Positions 22,534 through 30,101 of a stretch of DNA of 64,000 bases are shown here, in pieces; within the stretch, counting starts at the first letter, position 1, and each line of letters starts with the position of its first letter. The notes under the pieces are model-generated. The model worked only from the letters and a program-made list of their open reading frames with translations. It did no database searches and was not told where the DNA came from. The stretch spans positions 1,109,501 to 1,173,500 of the forward strand of contig NZ_CP090975.1 in the NCBI RefSeq assembly GCF_021513215.1. Reading direction: 5' to 3'. The position numbers and the translations under genes were made by a program. This DNA is from Suttonella sp. R2A3 (GTDB lineage Bacteria > Pseudomonadota > Gammaproteobacteria > Cardiobacteriales > Cardiobacteriaceae).

Positions 22534-22548
22534 GAGACTCTCTAATAA

Positions 22549-22624
22549 TGGCAGGCGAAGAGGGACTCGAACCCCCAACCGACGGTTTTGGAAACCGCAA
22601 CTCTACCAATTGAGCTATTCGCCT
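22549..22624 (-). tRNA. tRNA-Trp (CCA)
   Basis: A 76-base cloverleaf with CCA encoded. The acceptor begins AGGCGAA, the anticodon loop is TTCCAAA between GCGGT and ACCGT arms, and the T arm contains GGTTCGAGTCC. It sits between tufB and secE and would be processed from the secE-nusG-rplK transcript. Confidence 0.96.
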
Positions 22625-22636
22625 ATTAAAATATTT

Positions 22637-22650
22637 TGACGTCAACGTCA
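22637..22650. repeat. TGACGT inverted repeat before tRNA-Trp
   Basis: TGACGT and ACGTCA form perfect 6-base arms 2 bases apart, between the promoter and the mature 5' end of tRNA-Trp. It would be in the transcribed leader. Its role is unknown. Confidence 0.35.
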
Positions 22651-22654
22651 CAAG

Positions 22655-22690
22655 GGCGGTGGATTATACCACCGCCGCCTGTATTTGCAA
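22655..22690 (-). promoter_or_regulatory. promoter of tRNA-Trp-secE-nusG-rplKAJL
   Basis: On the minus strand there is a -35 TTGCAA (22685-22690), a 16-base spacer and a perfect -10 TATAAT (22663-22668), followed by a GC-rich discriminator, as at stringently controlled stable-RNA promoters. The -10 is the exact loop of an 8-bp perfect inverted repeat (GGCGGTGG and CCACCGCC, 22655-22662 and 22669-22676), which could also act as a weak terminator for tufB. Confidence 0.8.
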
Positions 22691-22703
22691 GTGCTAAATA
22701 AAC

Positions 22704-23894
22704 TTACTCGATAATGCTGGCAACAACGCCGGCGCCAACGGTACGACCACCTTCACGAATCGCAAAGCGTAAGCCTTCGTCCATCGCGATTGGGTTGATC
22801 AGGTTAACTTCCATTTTGATGTTATCGCCTGGCATAACCATTTCAACGCCTTCTGGAAGGATACATTCGCCAGTTACGTCCGTGGTACGGAAGTAAAACT
22901 GTGGGCGGTAGCCTTTGAAGAATGGGGTGTGACGGCCACCTTCGTCTTTAGACAGAATGTAGACTTCTGCTTCAAACTTGGTGTGTGGGGTAATGGTGCC
23001 TGGCTTAGCCAAGACTTGACCACGTTCAACGTCTTCACGCTTGGTACCACGTAACAGAACGCCTACGTTGTCCCCTGCTTGACCTTGGTCGAGCAATTTA
23101 CGGAACATTTCAACACCGGTACAGGTGGTTTTGGTGGTTGGGCGGATACCGACGATTTCGATTTCTTCACCGACTTTAACCACACCGCGCTCAATACGAC
23201 CAGTTACAACAGTACCACGGCCTGAGATTGAGAAGACGTCTTCGATTGGCATCAAGAATGGCTTGTCGATGTCACGCTCTGGCTCTGGGATGTATGAGTC
23301 TAAAGCATCAACGAGTTTCTCAATTGATGGAACACCAATGTCTGAGGTGTCGCCTTCGAGTGCTTTTAATGCTGAACCAATGATGATTGGTGTGTCATCA
23401 CCTGGGAAGTCGTATTCGTTTAACAGGTCACGAACTTCCATTTCAACGAGTTCTAAGAGTTCTGCGTCGTCTACCATGTCGGCTTTGTTTAAGTAAACAA
23501 CGATGTTAGGCACGCCTACCTGACGTGATAACAGGATGTGTTCACGAGTCTGTGGCATTGGGCCATCAGCGGCTGAACAAACCAGGATAGCGCCGTCCAT
23601 CTGCGCCGCACCAGTGATCATGTTTTTAACATAGTCAGCGTGTCCTGGGCAGTCTACGTGTGCGTAGTGACGAGCTTCTGATTCATATTCAACGTGGGCA
23701 GTTGAAATGGTAATCCCACGAGCACGTTCTTCTGGTGCACCGTCAATCTGGTCGTATGCTGAGAATGAGCCACCAAAACGATCCGCACCAATCTTGGTTA
23801 ATGCTGCTGTTAATGTGGTTTTACCGTGGTCAACGTGACCAATTGTGCCGACGTTAACGTGCGGCTTGGTGCGTTCAAATTTTTCCTTAGACAT
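22704..23894 (-). CDS. tufB: elongation factor Tu, copy B
   Basis: 396 residues, the same protein as tufA at 6321-7511. I choose the ATG at 23894 ([12 protein letters not shown]). The frame is open further only because it runs back through tRNA-Thr. It is the last structural gene of the tRNA-Tyr-Gly-Thr-tufB unit. DNA identity to tufA begins exactly at the start codon and ends just before the last two sense codons, with unrelated flanks. Confidence 0.98.
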   Translation of the reverse strand: MSKEKFERTKPHVNVGTIGHVDHGKTTLTAALTKIGADRFGGSFSAYDQIDGAPEERARGITISTAHVEYESEARHYAHVDCPGHADYVKNMITGAAQMDGAILVCSAADGPMPQTREHILLSRQVGVPNIVVYLNKADMVDDAELLELVEMEVRDLLNEYDFPGDDTPIIIGSALKALEGDTSDIGVPSIEKLVDALDSYIPEPERDIDKPFLMPIEDVFSISGRGTVVTGRIERGVVKVGEEIEIVGIRPTTKTTCTGVEMFRKLLDQGQAGDNVGVLLRGTKREDVERGQVLAKPGTITPHTKFEAEVYILSKDEGGRHTPFFKGYRPQFYFRTTDVTGECILPEGVEMVMPGDNIKMEVNLINPIAMDEGLRFAIREGGRTVGAGVVASIIE

Positions 23895-23927
23895 CGTAGA
23901 CACCCCGTCGTGATTAAATAAAGAAGC

Positions 23928-24003
<76 letters not shown>

Positions 24004-24015
24004 TGGACTTGATTT

Positions 24016-24089
<74 letters not shown>

Positions 24090-24096
24090 AAGTTAA

Positions 24097-24181
24097 TGGT
24101 GGAGGGGGTAGGATTCGAACCTACGAAGGCTGAGCCGGCAGATTTACAGTCTGCTCCCGTTGACCGCTTGGGTACCCCTCC
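24097..24181 (-). tRNA. tRNA-Tyr (GTA)
   Basis: An 85-base class II tRNA with a long variable arm and encoded CCA. The acceptor GGAGGGG pairs with CCCCTCC, and the anticodon stem GCAGA/TCTGC holds a loop with GTA. It is the first gene of the unit, 7 bases before tRNA-Gly. Confidence 0.96.
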
Positions 24182-24195
24182 GGTAAGAGGGACGC

Positions 24196-24223
24196 ATCTT
24201 ACCAGTAAAAGCGCCAATGTCAA
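24196..24223 (-). promoter_or_regulatory. promoter of tRNA-Tyr-Gly-Thr-tufB
   Basis: On the minus strand there is a perfect -35 TTGACA (24218-24223), a 16-base spacer and a -10 TAAGAT (24196-24201), then GCGTCCCTC as a GC-rich discriminator just before the tRNA. The rest of the 159-base gap to asd holds a T7 run (24254-24260) but no convincing stem. Confidence 0.85.
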
Positions 24224-24340
24224 TCATTTTTAGCACTTTTCTGCGTAACAATAAAAAAACATTACCATTATTGGTCAGCAACCGCACCACTGCAGGGTTT
24301 GTAGCGCCCCTCACATACCCCTGAATGGTGAAAAATCGCT

Positions 24341-25450
24341 TTAAATTTTGCCCAGCACGATATTTAACATACGCCGCAACGGCTCAGCCGCACCCCACAG
24401 AAGCTGATCACCAACGGTGAACGCTGATAAATACTCACCACCCATCACCAGTTTGCGCAGACGCCCTATCGGCACATTGAGCGTTCCAGAGACCGCCGCC
24501 GGCGTGAGTTCATTGCTGCTATCAGCCTTATTATTCTCAACCACACGCACCCAATCGTTATGCTCAGCGAGCGCGACTTTAATCTCATCGAGTGGAATGT
24601 CGCGTTTGAGCTTAATGGTAAGCGCCTGGGCATGTGAACGCATCGCACCAATACGCACACACAAACCATCAATCAATACCGGATTGTCTTGTCGACCCAT
24701 AATCTTATTGGCCTCAGCCTGTGCCTTCCATTCCTCACGACTTTGCCCACACTCGAGCTCACTATCAATCCACGGAATCAAACTGCCCGCCAATGGTGCG
24801 CCAAACTGTGTAGTATCAAGACCGCTGCGCAAAGTTTCTGTCACTTGGCGATCGATTTGCAAAATATCGCTGGCAGGATCTTCCAATAGGTCATGCACCC
24901 CGCGCTCAATCACCCCCATCTGCGTGACCAACTCGCGCATATGTTTCGCGCCACCGCCAGAAGCCGCTTGATAGGTCATTGGCGTAATCCATTCAACCCA
25001 GTCTTTGGCAAGTAGACCACCGATGGCTAACATCATCAACGAAACGGTGCAGTTCCCGCCGACAAAATCTTTTTTGCCTGCGGCAAGCGCCTGATCAATA
25101 ACATCCCGATTAACCGGATCTAACACCACCACACTCTCTGGATCCATGCGCAACGCTGAAGCCGCATCAATCCAATAGCCCTGCCAACCCTTATCACGCA
25201 ACGGCTGATGGATAGCTTTCGTATAATCGCCACCTTGGCAGGTGATGATGATATCCATCGCCGCGAGCGCATCAAGGTCATGCGCGTTTTGCAGCTTGGC
25301 GTTACTCGCGTACTCTGGTGCCGCCTGTCCGGCTTGTGAGGTGGAAAATAATGTTGTGTCAACACCGACGAAATCGTTCTCTTCATGCATTCGCCCAATT
25401 AAGACTGAGCCAACCATACCTCGCCAGCCGACGATACCTAATTTTTTCAT
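24341..25450 (-). CDS. asd: aspartate-semialdehyde dehydrogenase
   Basis: 369 residues. It interconverts L-aspartyl-4-phosphate and L-aspartate semialdehyde with NADP, feeding lysine/diaminopimelate, threonine and methionine. The N-terminal nucleotide-binding motif is [13 protein letters not shown]. The catalytic cysteine is in GGNCTVSLM (about residue 135), the pattern of the long gammaproteobacterial type. The ATG at 25450 follows AAGGA with a 6-base spacer. It begins only 9 bases after the stop of the TRAP large permease, so it is probably the last gene of the ectoine-transporter transcript. This is unusual and metabolically pointed, because ectoine breakdown produces the same semialdehyde. 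Confidence 0.96.
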   Translation of the reverse strand: MKKLGIVGWRGMVGSVLIGRMHEENDFVGVDTTLFSTSQAGQAAPEYASNAKLQNAHDLDALAAMDIIITCQGGDYTKAIHQPLRDKGWQGYWIDAASALRMDPESVVVLDPVNRDVIDQALAAGKKDFVGGNCTVSLMMLAIGGLLAKDWVEWITPMTYQAASGGGAKHMRELVTQMGVIERGVHDLLEDPASDILQIDRQVTETLRSGLDTTQFGAPLAGSLIPWIDSELECGQSREEWKAQAEANKIMGRQDNPVLIDGLCVRIGAMRSHAQALTIKLKRDIPLDEIKVALAEHNDWVRVVENNKADSSNELTPAAVSGTLNVPIGRLRKLVMGGEYLSAFTVGDQLLWGAAEPLRRMLNIVLGKI

Positions 25451-25459
25451 CAATATTCC

Positions 25460-26749
25460 TTATTTATCTAGTGCCAATTCGGGTAAGAACAGAGCAATCT
25501 CTGGGAACATAATCAGCAACGCTGCAACCGACAATAATATTAAAATAAATGGCGGTGTTCCCTTAACCACTTCCCAATACGGACGTTTAAATACCGCAAT
25601 CGCTGTAAAGATATCACAACCAAATGGCGGTGTCGCTGAACCAATAGCCACCTGCAAGGTAATAATGGTACCAACCAACACTTTATTCAAGTCAGTCGCT
25701 TCAATTAGCGGCATAAAAATCGGCACCAACACCAAGATCACCACGATTGGGTCAACAAACATACAGCCGATAAAGAAGGCGATAGAGATCGCAATTAACA
25801 CACCCGTAGGTCCGGCACTTTCTAAACCAACCGCGCTAATTAAGGTGGCCGGGATATCGGCAAAGGAAATGACCCACGAAAACGCATTACCCGCTGCGAC
25901 TAATATAAAGACAACTGAGGTAATCAAGCCGGTAGCGCGTGCGATATCGCCAAGATCACGCCAAGTCAGCGAGCGAAAGACGATGAATTCCAAGAAAATC
26001 GCATAGAGCACACAGAACGACGCCGCTTCGGTCGGGCTAAAGAAGCCGGTATAGATCCCGCCAACGATAATCACCGGGAAGCCTAACGGCCATAGCGCAC
26101 GAACAACCGCCTCACCACGTTGCGCCCAGCTGTATTTTTCTTGCGTGGGCACGTCTTTGATTTTGGCGTAGATCACACAGTAAATACTGAACAAGACGAG
26201 GATTACCAACCCTGGGCCAACACCGGCTAAGAACAAATCAGCGATCGAGGTTTTTGCGACCACCCCGTAAATAATCATCCCGATTGAAGGCGGGATCAAA
26301 AAGGCAATGTCACTGGCGTTCACAATCAGCGCGAGCACAAACGAATCTTTATAGCCGGCTTGTAACATCCGTGGGCGCAGTGGTGAACCTACCGCGACCA
26401 CCGTGGCCTGTGTTGAACCAGAAACCGCGCCAAACAACGTACAGGTTACCGCAGTACTCACCGCCAAGCCGCCGCGAATATGGCCGATAAACGTCATCAC
26501 CATATCAATCAAACGACCGGCGCTTTGCCCCCGCGTCATGATATCGGCGGCGAGAATAAACATCGGTACCGCGATTAACGAGGTTGGTTTAATCCCTGCA
26601 ACCATCTGCTGAATCATAAAGGTCAGACGACTAAAATCGCCATCAAACAGCCCCATAAAACCAATAAATGCCGCAACAATCAGTGGAATCATCATCGGGA
26701 AGCCGAGTAGCAGCAACACGATCATAGCGATAAGCATCCAAGTAATCAT
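25460..26749 (-). CDS. teaC: TRAP transporter large permease (ectoine type)
   Basis: A 429-residue inner-membrane DctM-family protein with about 12 hydrophobic segments, which carries substrate with Na+ co-transport. Family features include LGFPMMIPLIVAAF at the N-terminus, SGSTQATVVAVGSP, and the PPSIGMIIYG loop typical of DctM re-entrant hairpins. The start overlaps the small-subunit stop (ATGA). The ectoine assignment rests on the neighbouring TeaA-like binding protein and the ectoine breakdown genes opposite. Confidence 0.9.
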   Translation of the reverse strand: MITWMLIAMIVLLLLGFPMMIPLIVAAFIGFMGLFDGDFSRLTFMIQQMVAGIKPTSLIAVPMFILAADIMTRGQSAGRLIDMVMTFIGHIRGGLAVSTAVTCTLFGAVSGSTQATVVAVGSPLRPRMLQAGYKDSFVLALIVNASDIAFLIPPSIGMIIYGVVAKTSIADLFLAGVGPGLVILVLFSIYCVIYAKIKDVPTQEKYSWAQRGEAVVRALWPLGFPVIIVGGIYTGFFSPTEAASFCVLYAIFLEFIVFRSLTWRDLGDIARATGLITSVVFILVAAGNAFSWVISFADIPATLISAVGLESAGPTGVLIAISIAFFIGCMFVDPIVVILVLVPIFMPLIEATDLNKVLVGTIITLQVAIGSATPPFGCDIFTAIAVFKRPYWEVVKGTPPFILILLSVAALLIMFPEIALFLPELALDK

Positions 26750-27381
26750 GATGGTTGCTCCTCTTGGTTATTTAGCTCTTCCACGACGCTGTTTTCCGCC
26801 TCAACATCTTCGTCGAGCATTTCCGTATATTCATCGGTATCACTGTAGCTGTCGTTATGTTTGATCGACAGATACACATCATCATCTTTAATGATATTGA
26901 CCAACCCTGTGAGAAAATACTGTACCGCACACAAAAACAGCCCTACCGGCATCCAGATATACATCCAGAATTCTCGTATCCCCAGCGCCGGCAGTCTTCT
27001 TGGGCTATTCATTTGATCGATTAAATAAACGCCTGCATACCAGGTCAGCAAAAATAAAAATGCTGCCGTGGTAAAGGAAATCACAATCATCAATATGTTT
27101 CGCGGCCCATCTGGCACCATATCGTAAAATGCCGTCATACGAATATGTCGCCCCTCACGTTTGGCGTAGCTAATGCCAGCGAATGTGACCAGGACAATCA
27201 ACATCGCATTGACTTCTTCAGCAAAGAACAAACCATGATCAAAAAGTGAGCGTCCTATGGCATTGGCTACTGAGTTAATCGCCATCGCGAAAATCCCAAT
27301 CACCAAGACAACGCCTTCAAGCAAGGCAATCTTATCGTCAATGGCGTACATGATATTTTTAATTCTATTCTTACTGGCCAA
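26746..27381 (-). CDS. teaB: TRAP transporter small permease (ectoine type)
   Basis: A 211-residue DctQ-family protein with four membrane segments. I choose a TTG start at 27381 (MASKNRIKNIMYAIDDK) because AAGGAGAG stands just upstream at a proper spacing. The frame open to 27435 and the ATG at 27351 lack such a site. The C-terminus is an acidic cytoplasmic-type tail of about 40 residues (DTDEYTEMLDEDVEAEN and more), longer than I expect for simple DctQ proteins. Confidence 0.85.
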   Translation of the reverse strand: MASKNRIKNIMYAIDDKIALLEGVVLVIGIFAMAINSVANAIGRSLFDHGLFFAEEVNAMLIVLVTFAGISYAKREGRHIRMTAFYDMVPDGPRNILMIVISFTTAAFLFLLTWYAGVYLIDQMNSPRRLPALGIREFWMYIWMPVGLFLCAVQYFLTGLVNIIKDDDVYLSIKHNDSYSDTDEYTEMLDEDVEAENSVVEELNNQEEQPS

Positions 27382-27487
27382 GTTTTCTCTCCTTATGGCT
27401 TTGCCCAACCTTAATAAGGTTTGAGCATGGGGCAACCGAATAGGCTATACACATCACGTTTCAACCTCTTCCCTTCGTGCTGGCTCT

Positions 27488-27532
27488 ATAAAACACAAAA
27501 GCCCGATGCGACAACCTGTCACACCGGGCTTT
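27488..27532 (-). terminator. terminator between TRAP binding protein and permeases
   Basis: On the minus strand a 16-bp stem (two G-T pairs) with a 3-base loop, outer arms AAAGCCCG (plus 27498-27505) and CGGGCTTT (27525-27532), is followed by TTTGTGTTTT. It lies 25 bases after the binding-protein stop. Partial termination here would give more binding protein than permease, a common stoichiometry. Confidence 0.8.
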
Positions 27533-27557
27533 AAGACCCTAAGTGGGCAATCGATAA

Positions 27558-28553
27558 TTACTGTACGGCATCCAAATCAGCTTTAAATGCTTCGAGTAAC
27601 TTTTTACCACGCTCACCAGCTTGTTCAATATAAATCGCTTCAACGTCTTCACGGGTATCGATAAAGGCTTGACGTTGTTCGTCTGTCAGCTCTACGACTT
27701 CAATCTCAGGCTTTTTCTCTTGAATATTAGCCAACGATTTCTCGCCGAGACCTTTCTGATAGTCAACGATTTCGTCAAAAGCAGCGCTCATCCCATCAGC
27801 AATCAACTGCTGGTCTTCTTCTGAAAGCCCTTGATAGAAATCCTGGTTTGCCATCACAGCGGTGGTGAAGTTGTTATGACCAGTAAAGGTGATTACGTCA
27901 GTCACTTCATACAGCTTCGCTGAATCTACCCAGAACAGTGGGTTTTCCTGGCCTTGGACGATGTTGGTTTGTAGCGCACCATACACTTCACCCCATGGCA
28001 AAGGGGTTGGTGTCGCACCAAACGCTTTATAGGTTTCAACCACTAATGGGTTGGTCATCACGCGGATTTTCATCCCTTCAAATTCTTCCGGTGAGGTAAA
28101 CGGTTCTTTCGTGGTAATCACCAATTCACCTTCTGGAAACATCTTCAACAAGGTTAAGCCTTGCTCGGCATAAATGGCTGGGAACTCGTCGTTAATCACT
28201 TTCGACTCACGGAAGAATTTTACCAACTTATCGTGCTCTGTCGGCTGCAAATAAGGGACAAAGAAGATTTGCGCTTCAGGGATCAACGAACCAGTAAAGC
28301 CTGGAGACTGATCAACGAATTCGATAATACCGGCTTGTGCTTGCTCAAGCGCATCATCAGACTCGCCGAGTGTACCGTATGGGTAAATCTTGATGTCGTG
28401 ATCAGAGTTTTCTTCCACATAATTTTTAAATGATTGTGCGAAAACGCCCTGCACGTCATCCATGGACTCCTCAATCGCGTATTTCCATGTATCACCCATA
28501 GCACTGGCACTGGTTAATGCAGCAATAGCCGTTGTCAGTAAAATCTTGTTCAT
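27558..28553 (-). CDS. teaA: TeaA-like ectoine-binding periplasmic protein of a TRAP transporter
   Basis: A 331-residue DctP-family protein. The start is the ATG at 28553, with AAAGGAG upstream. A signal peptide covers about residues 1-20 (MNKILLTTAIAALTSASA). Stretches such as GELGESDD-like GTLGESDDALEQ, NQSPGFTGSLIP-like DQSPGFTGSLIPEAQIFF, and YKAFGATPTPLPWGEVYG are very close to my memory of Halomonas TeaA. The conserved TRAP arginine is in MKIRVMTNP and the ligand-pocket stretch is GQENPLFW. It captures ectoine/hydroxyectoine in the periplasm for TeaBC. Confidence 0.88.
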   Translation of the reverse strand: MNKILLTTAIAALTSASAMGDTWKYAIEESMDDVQGVFAQSFKNYVEENSDHDIKIYPYGTLGESDDALEQAQAGIIEFVDQSPGFTGSLIPEAQIFFVPYLQPTEHDKLVKFFRESKVINDEFPAIYAEQGLTLLKMFPEGELVITTKEPFTSPEEFEGMKIRVMTNPLVVETYKAFGATPTPLPWGEVYGALQTNIVQGQENPLFWVDSAKLYEVTDVITFTGHNNFTTAVMANQDFYQGLSEEDQQLIADGMSAAFDEIVDYQKGLGEKSLANIQEKKPEIEVVELTDEQRQAFIDTREDVEAIYIEQAGERGKKLLEAFKADLDAVQ

Positions 28554-28660
28554 AAGCACTCCTTTAAGGTGTTTTAACTAAGACTAAAACAACTTAACAT
28601 AGCCACTTAGCAATATAAACCGAACCCTAAGCTAAAAGCGGCTTATTGATCGCAAACATT

Positions 28661-28675
28661 ACCTATAATTTAGGT
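28661..28675. promoter_or_regulatory. inverted repeat over the teaA -10 (candidate operator)
   Basis: ACCTA and TAGGT arms flank TAATT and overlap the proposed -10 of teaA. The position is right for a repressor. The repeat is short and could be chance. Confidence 0.3.
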
Positions 28676-28695
28676 TTTTTACGCTTAATTTTCAA
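28667..28695 (-). promoter_or_regulatory. candidate promoter of teaABC-asd
   Basis: On the minus strand there is a -35 TTGAAA (28690-28695), a 17-base spacer and a -10 TAAATT (28667-28672), about 115 bases before teaA. The 273-base divergent gap is AT-rich. I did not find an equally good promoter for the plus-strand genes in it. Confidence 0.45.
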
Positions 28696-28826
28696 CCAAT
28701 AATAAACTAAAAAGCGATATATTAATAAAAAGCAAAGAAAAAACATTACCATCACCAATGTCTCGACAATTGCGCTACACTGCATAGGCATCACTCCATA
28801 AAGCAACACAACGATTCGGAGGTTTT

Positions 28827-29981
28827 GTGCCATCATTTGAAGAGCTTATCACCTTTACCCAAGCCATACGCCACCGCCTGCACCAGCAACCTGAACTGGG
28901 CTGGCAGGAACACAACACCGCCGCTTATATTCGCGAGGTACTCAGCGAACACGGTATTGAATGGCAGGCGCTAGCCGAAACCGGCACCATTGCCACCCTG
29001 GCACCAAATGCGCCAGGAGAGATGATTGCCTTACGTGCTGATATCGACGGCCTGCCGATTAGCGAACAAAATAACCTGCCTTGGCGTTCACAGACTACCG
29101 ATACTATGCATGCCTGTGGCCATGATGGCCACAGCGCCACCTTAATCGCCACCGCAATCTGGCTCAAACAACACGAAGATCAGCTGCCACAGCCAGTTCG
29201 CTTGGTGTTCCAACCGGCCGAAGAAGGCGGACATGGCGCTAAAGCGATGATTGAAGCTGGCGCACTCAAAGATGTGTCACGGATTTATGGCTGGCATAAT
29301 TGGCCAGCGATTCCTTTTGGCCAAGCGGTCTGCCCAGATGGCGCGGTGATGGCGGGTAATGGTACGTTTAACATCACAATTCAGGGCAAAGGCGGTCACG
29401 CCAGCCAGCCTGAGCAATGCGCCGACCCAGTGCTTGCCGCTTCTGCTATTGTGCTTAACTTACAGCAGATTGTTGCACGACGAATCGCGCCCCAGCATAA
29501 AGTTGTAGTTAGCGTCACCGGATTTGACGCACCAAGCGCCGATACCGTAATCCCTGAAACCGCCAAACTCAATGGTTGTATTCGCCTAGCTGACACCACA
29601 CAACGCGCGCAGATTAACGCGCTCATCAGCGAAATTGTTGCGCAAACCGCTTTAAGTTATGGTGTGCAAGCAGAAGTCATCCATCACAACCGCTACCAAG
29701 CAACCGTTAATGAAGCTAACACCGCTAAACACATGCGTGAGGCAATTGCACTAGAACTAGGTGATAGCTGGCAAAGCCCACAACTACTGCCGATTATGGC
29801 CTCAGAAGACTTTAGCTATTACGGCCGAGAAATCCCTGCTGCCTTTGCCTTGATTGGCGCTGGAATAGGCGATAATGATCCGGCGTGCCATAGTCCAATC
29901 TATGATTTTAATGATGACCTTATCCCGGTTGTCACAAAGCTTTATTGCCGCCTTGCAGGGCTGCCAATCAGCACAAAATAA
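28827..29981 (+). CDS. doeB2: M20 family deacetylase, probable N-acetyl-diaminobutyrate deacetylase
   Basis: A 384-residue zinc amidohydrolase. Metal-site motifs in order are LRADIDGLP, MHACGHDGHSA, PAEEGGHGA, GWHNWPA and ASEDFSYY, with the lid-domain motif KGGHASQPEQC. It has a GTG start at 28827 after CGGAGG. In ectoine breakdown, ectoine hydrolase yields N-alpha-acetyl-diaminobutyrate, and a deacetylase then frees diaminobutyrate. The well-known DoeB is an AstE/AspA-type enzyme, which is not seen here. An M20 enzyme at this position fits the DoeB2 form. The general alternative is a hippurate/amino-acid amidohydrolase. Confidence 0.8.
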   Translation: MPSFEELITFTQAIRHRLHQQPELGWQEHNTAAYIREVLSEHGIEWQALAETGTIATLAPNAPGEMIALRADIDGLPISEQNNLPWRSQTTDTMHACGHDGHSATLIATAIWLKQHEDQLPQPVRLVFQPAEEGGHGAKAMIEAGALKDVSRIYGWHNWPAIPFGQAVCPDGAVMAGNGTFNITIQGKGGHASQPEQCADPVLAASAIVLNLQQIVARRIAPQHKVVVSVTGFDAPSADTVIPETAKLNGCIRLADTTQRAQINALISEIVAQTALSYGVQAEVIHHNRYQATVNEANTAKHMREAIALELGDSWQSPQLLPIMASEDFSYYGREIPAAFALIGAGIGDNDPACHSPIYDFNDDLIPVVTKLYCRLAGLPISTK

Positions 29982-29997
29982 AGCGCTTAATAGCGCC
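29978..29997 (+). terminator. short hairpin after the M20 gene
   Basis: AAAGCGC and GCGC-C-TTT can pair around TTAATA at the M20 stop codon, followed by TTTGTTT. It is a weak structure that may only reduce reading into the next gene. Confidence 0.25.
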
Positions 29998-30015
29998 TTT
30001 GTTTATCTTAGTGAT

Positions 30016-30044
30016 TTGCCGCATGTGGATTAAACTGGTACCGT
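30016..30044 (+). promoter_or_regulatory. candidate promoter of doeD-doeA-doeC
   Basis: TTGCCG (30016-30021), a 17-base spacer and TACCGT (30039-30044) preceded by TGG as an extended -10. It lies 58 bases before the transaminase start in the 120-base gap. Neither box is close to consensus. Confidence 0.35.
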
Positions 30045-30101
30045 AGATTTATATTCGCCAACTTTTATTGCAATACTTTATTGATAAATAAGGAGTTAAT
30101 G

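Noticed and set aside
24241-24262. Possible asd terminator (ACCA/TGGT stem before a T7 run)
   Set aside because: A 4-bp stem is too short to support a terminator call.
25242-26006. Long plus-strand open frame (about 254 codons) opposite asd and the TRAP permease
   Set aside because: It is a shadow of two real genes with clear motifs. Its composition (Ile, Asn, Lys, Thr runs) is not protein-like and no start site is seen.
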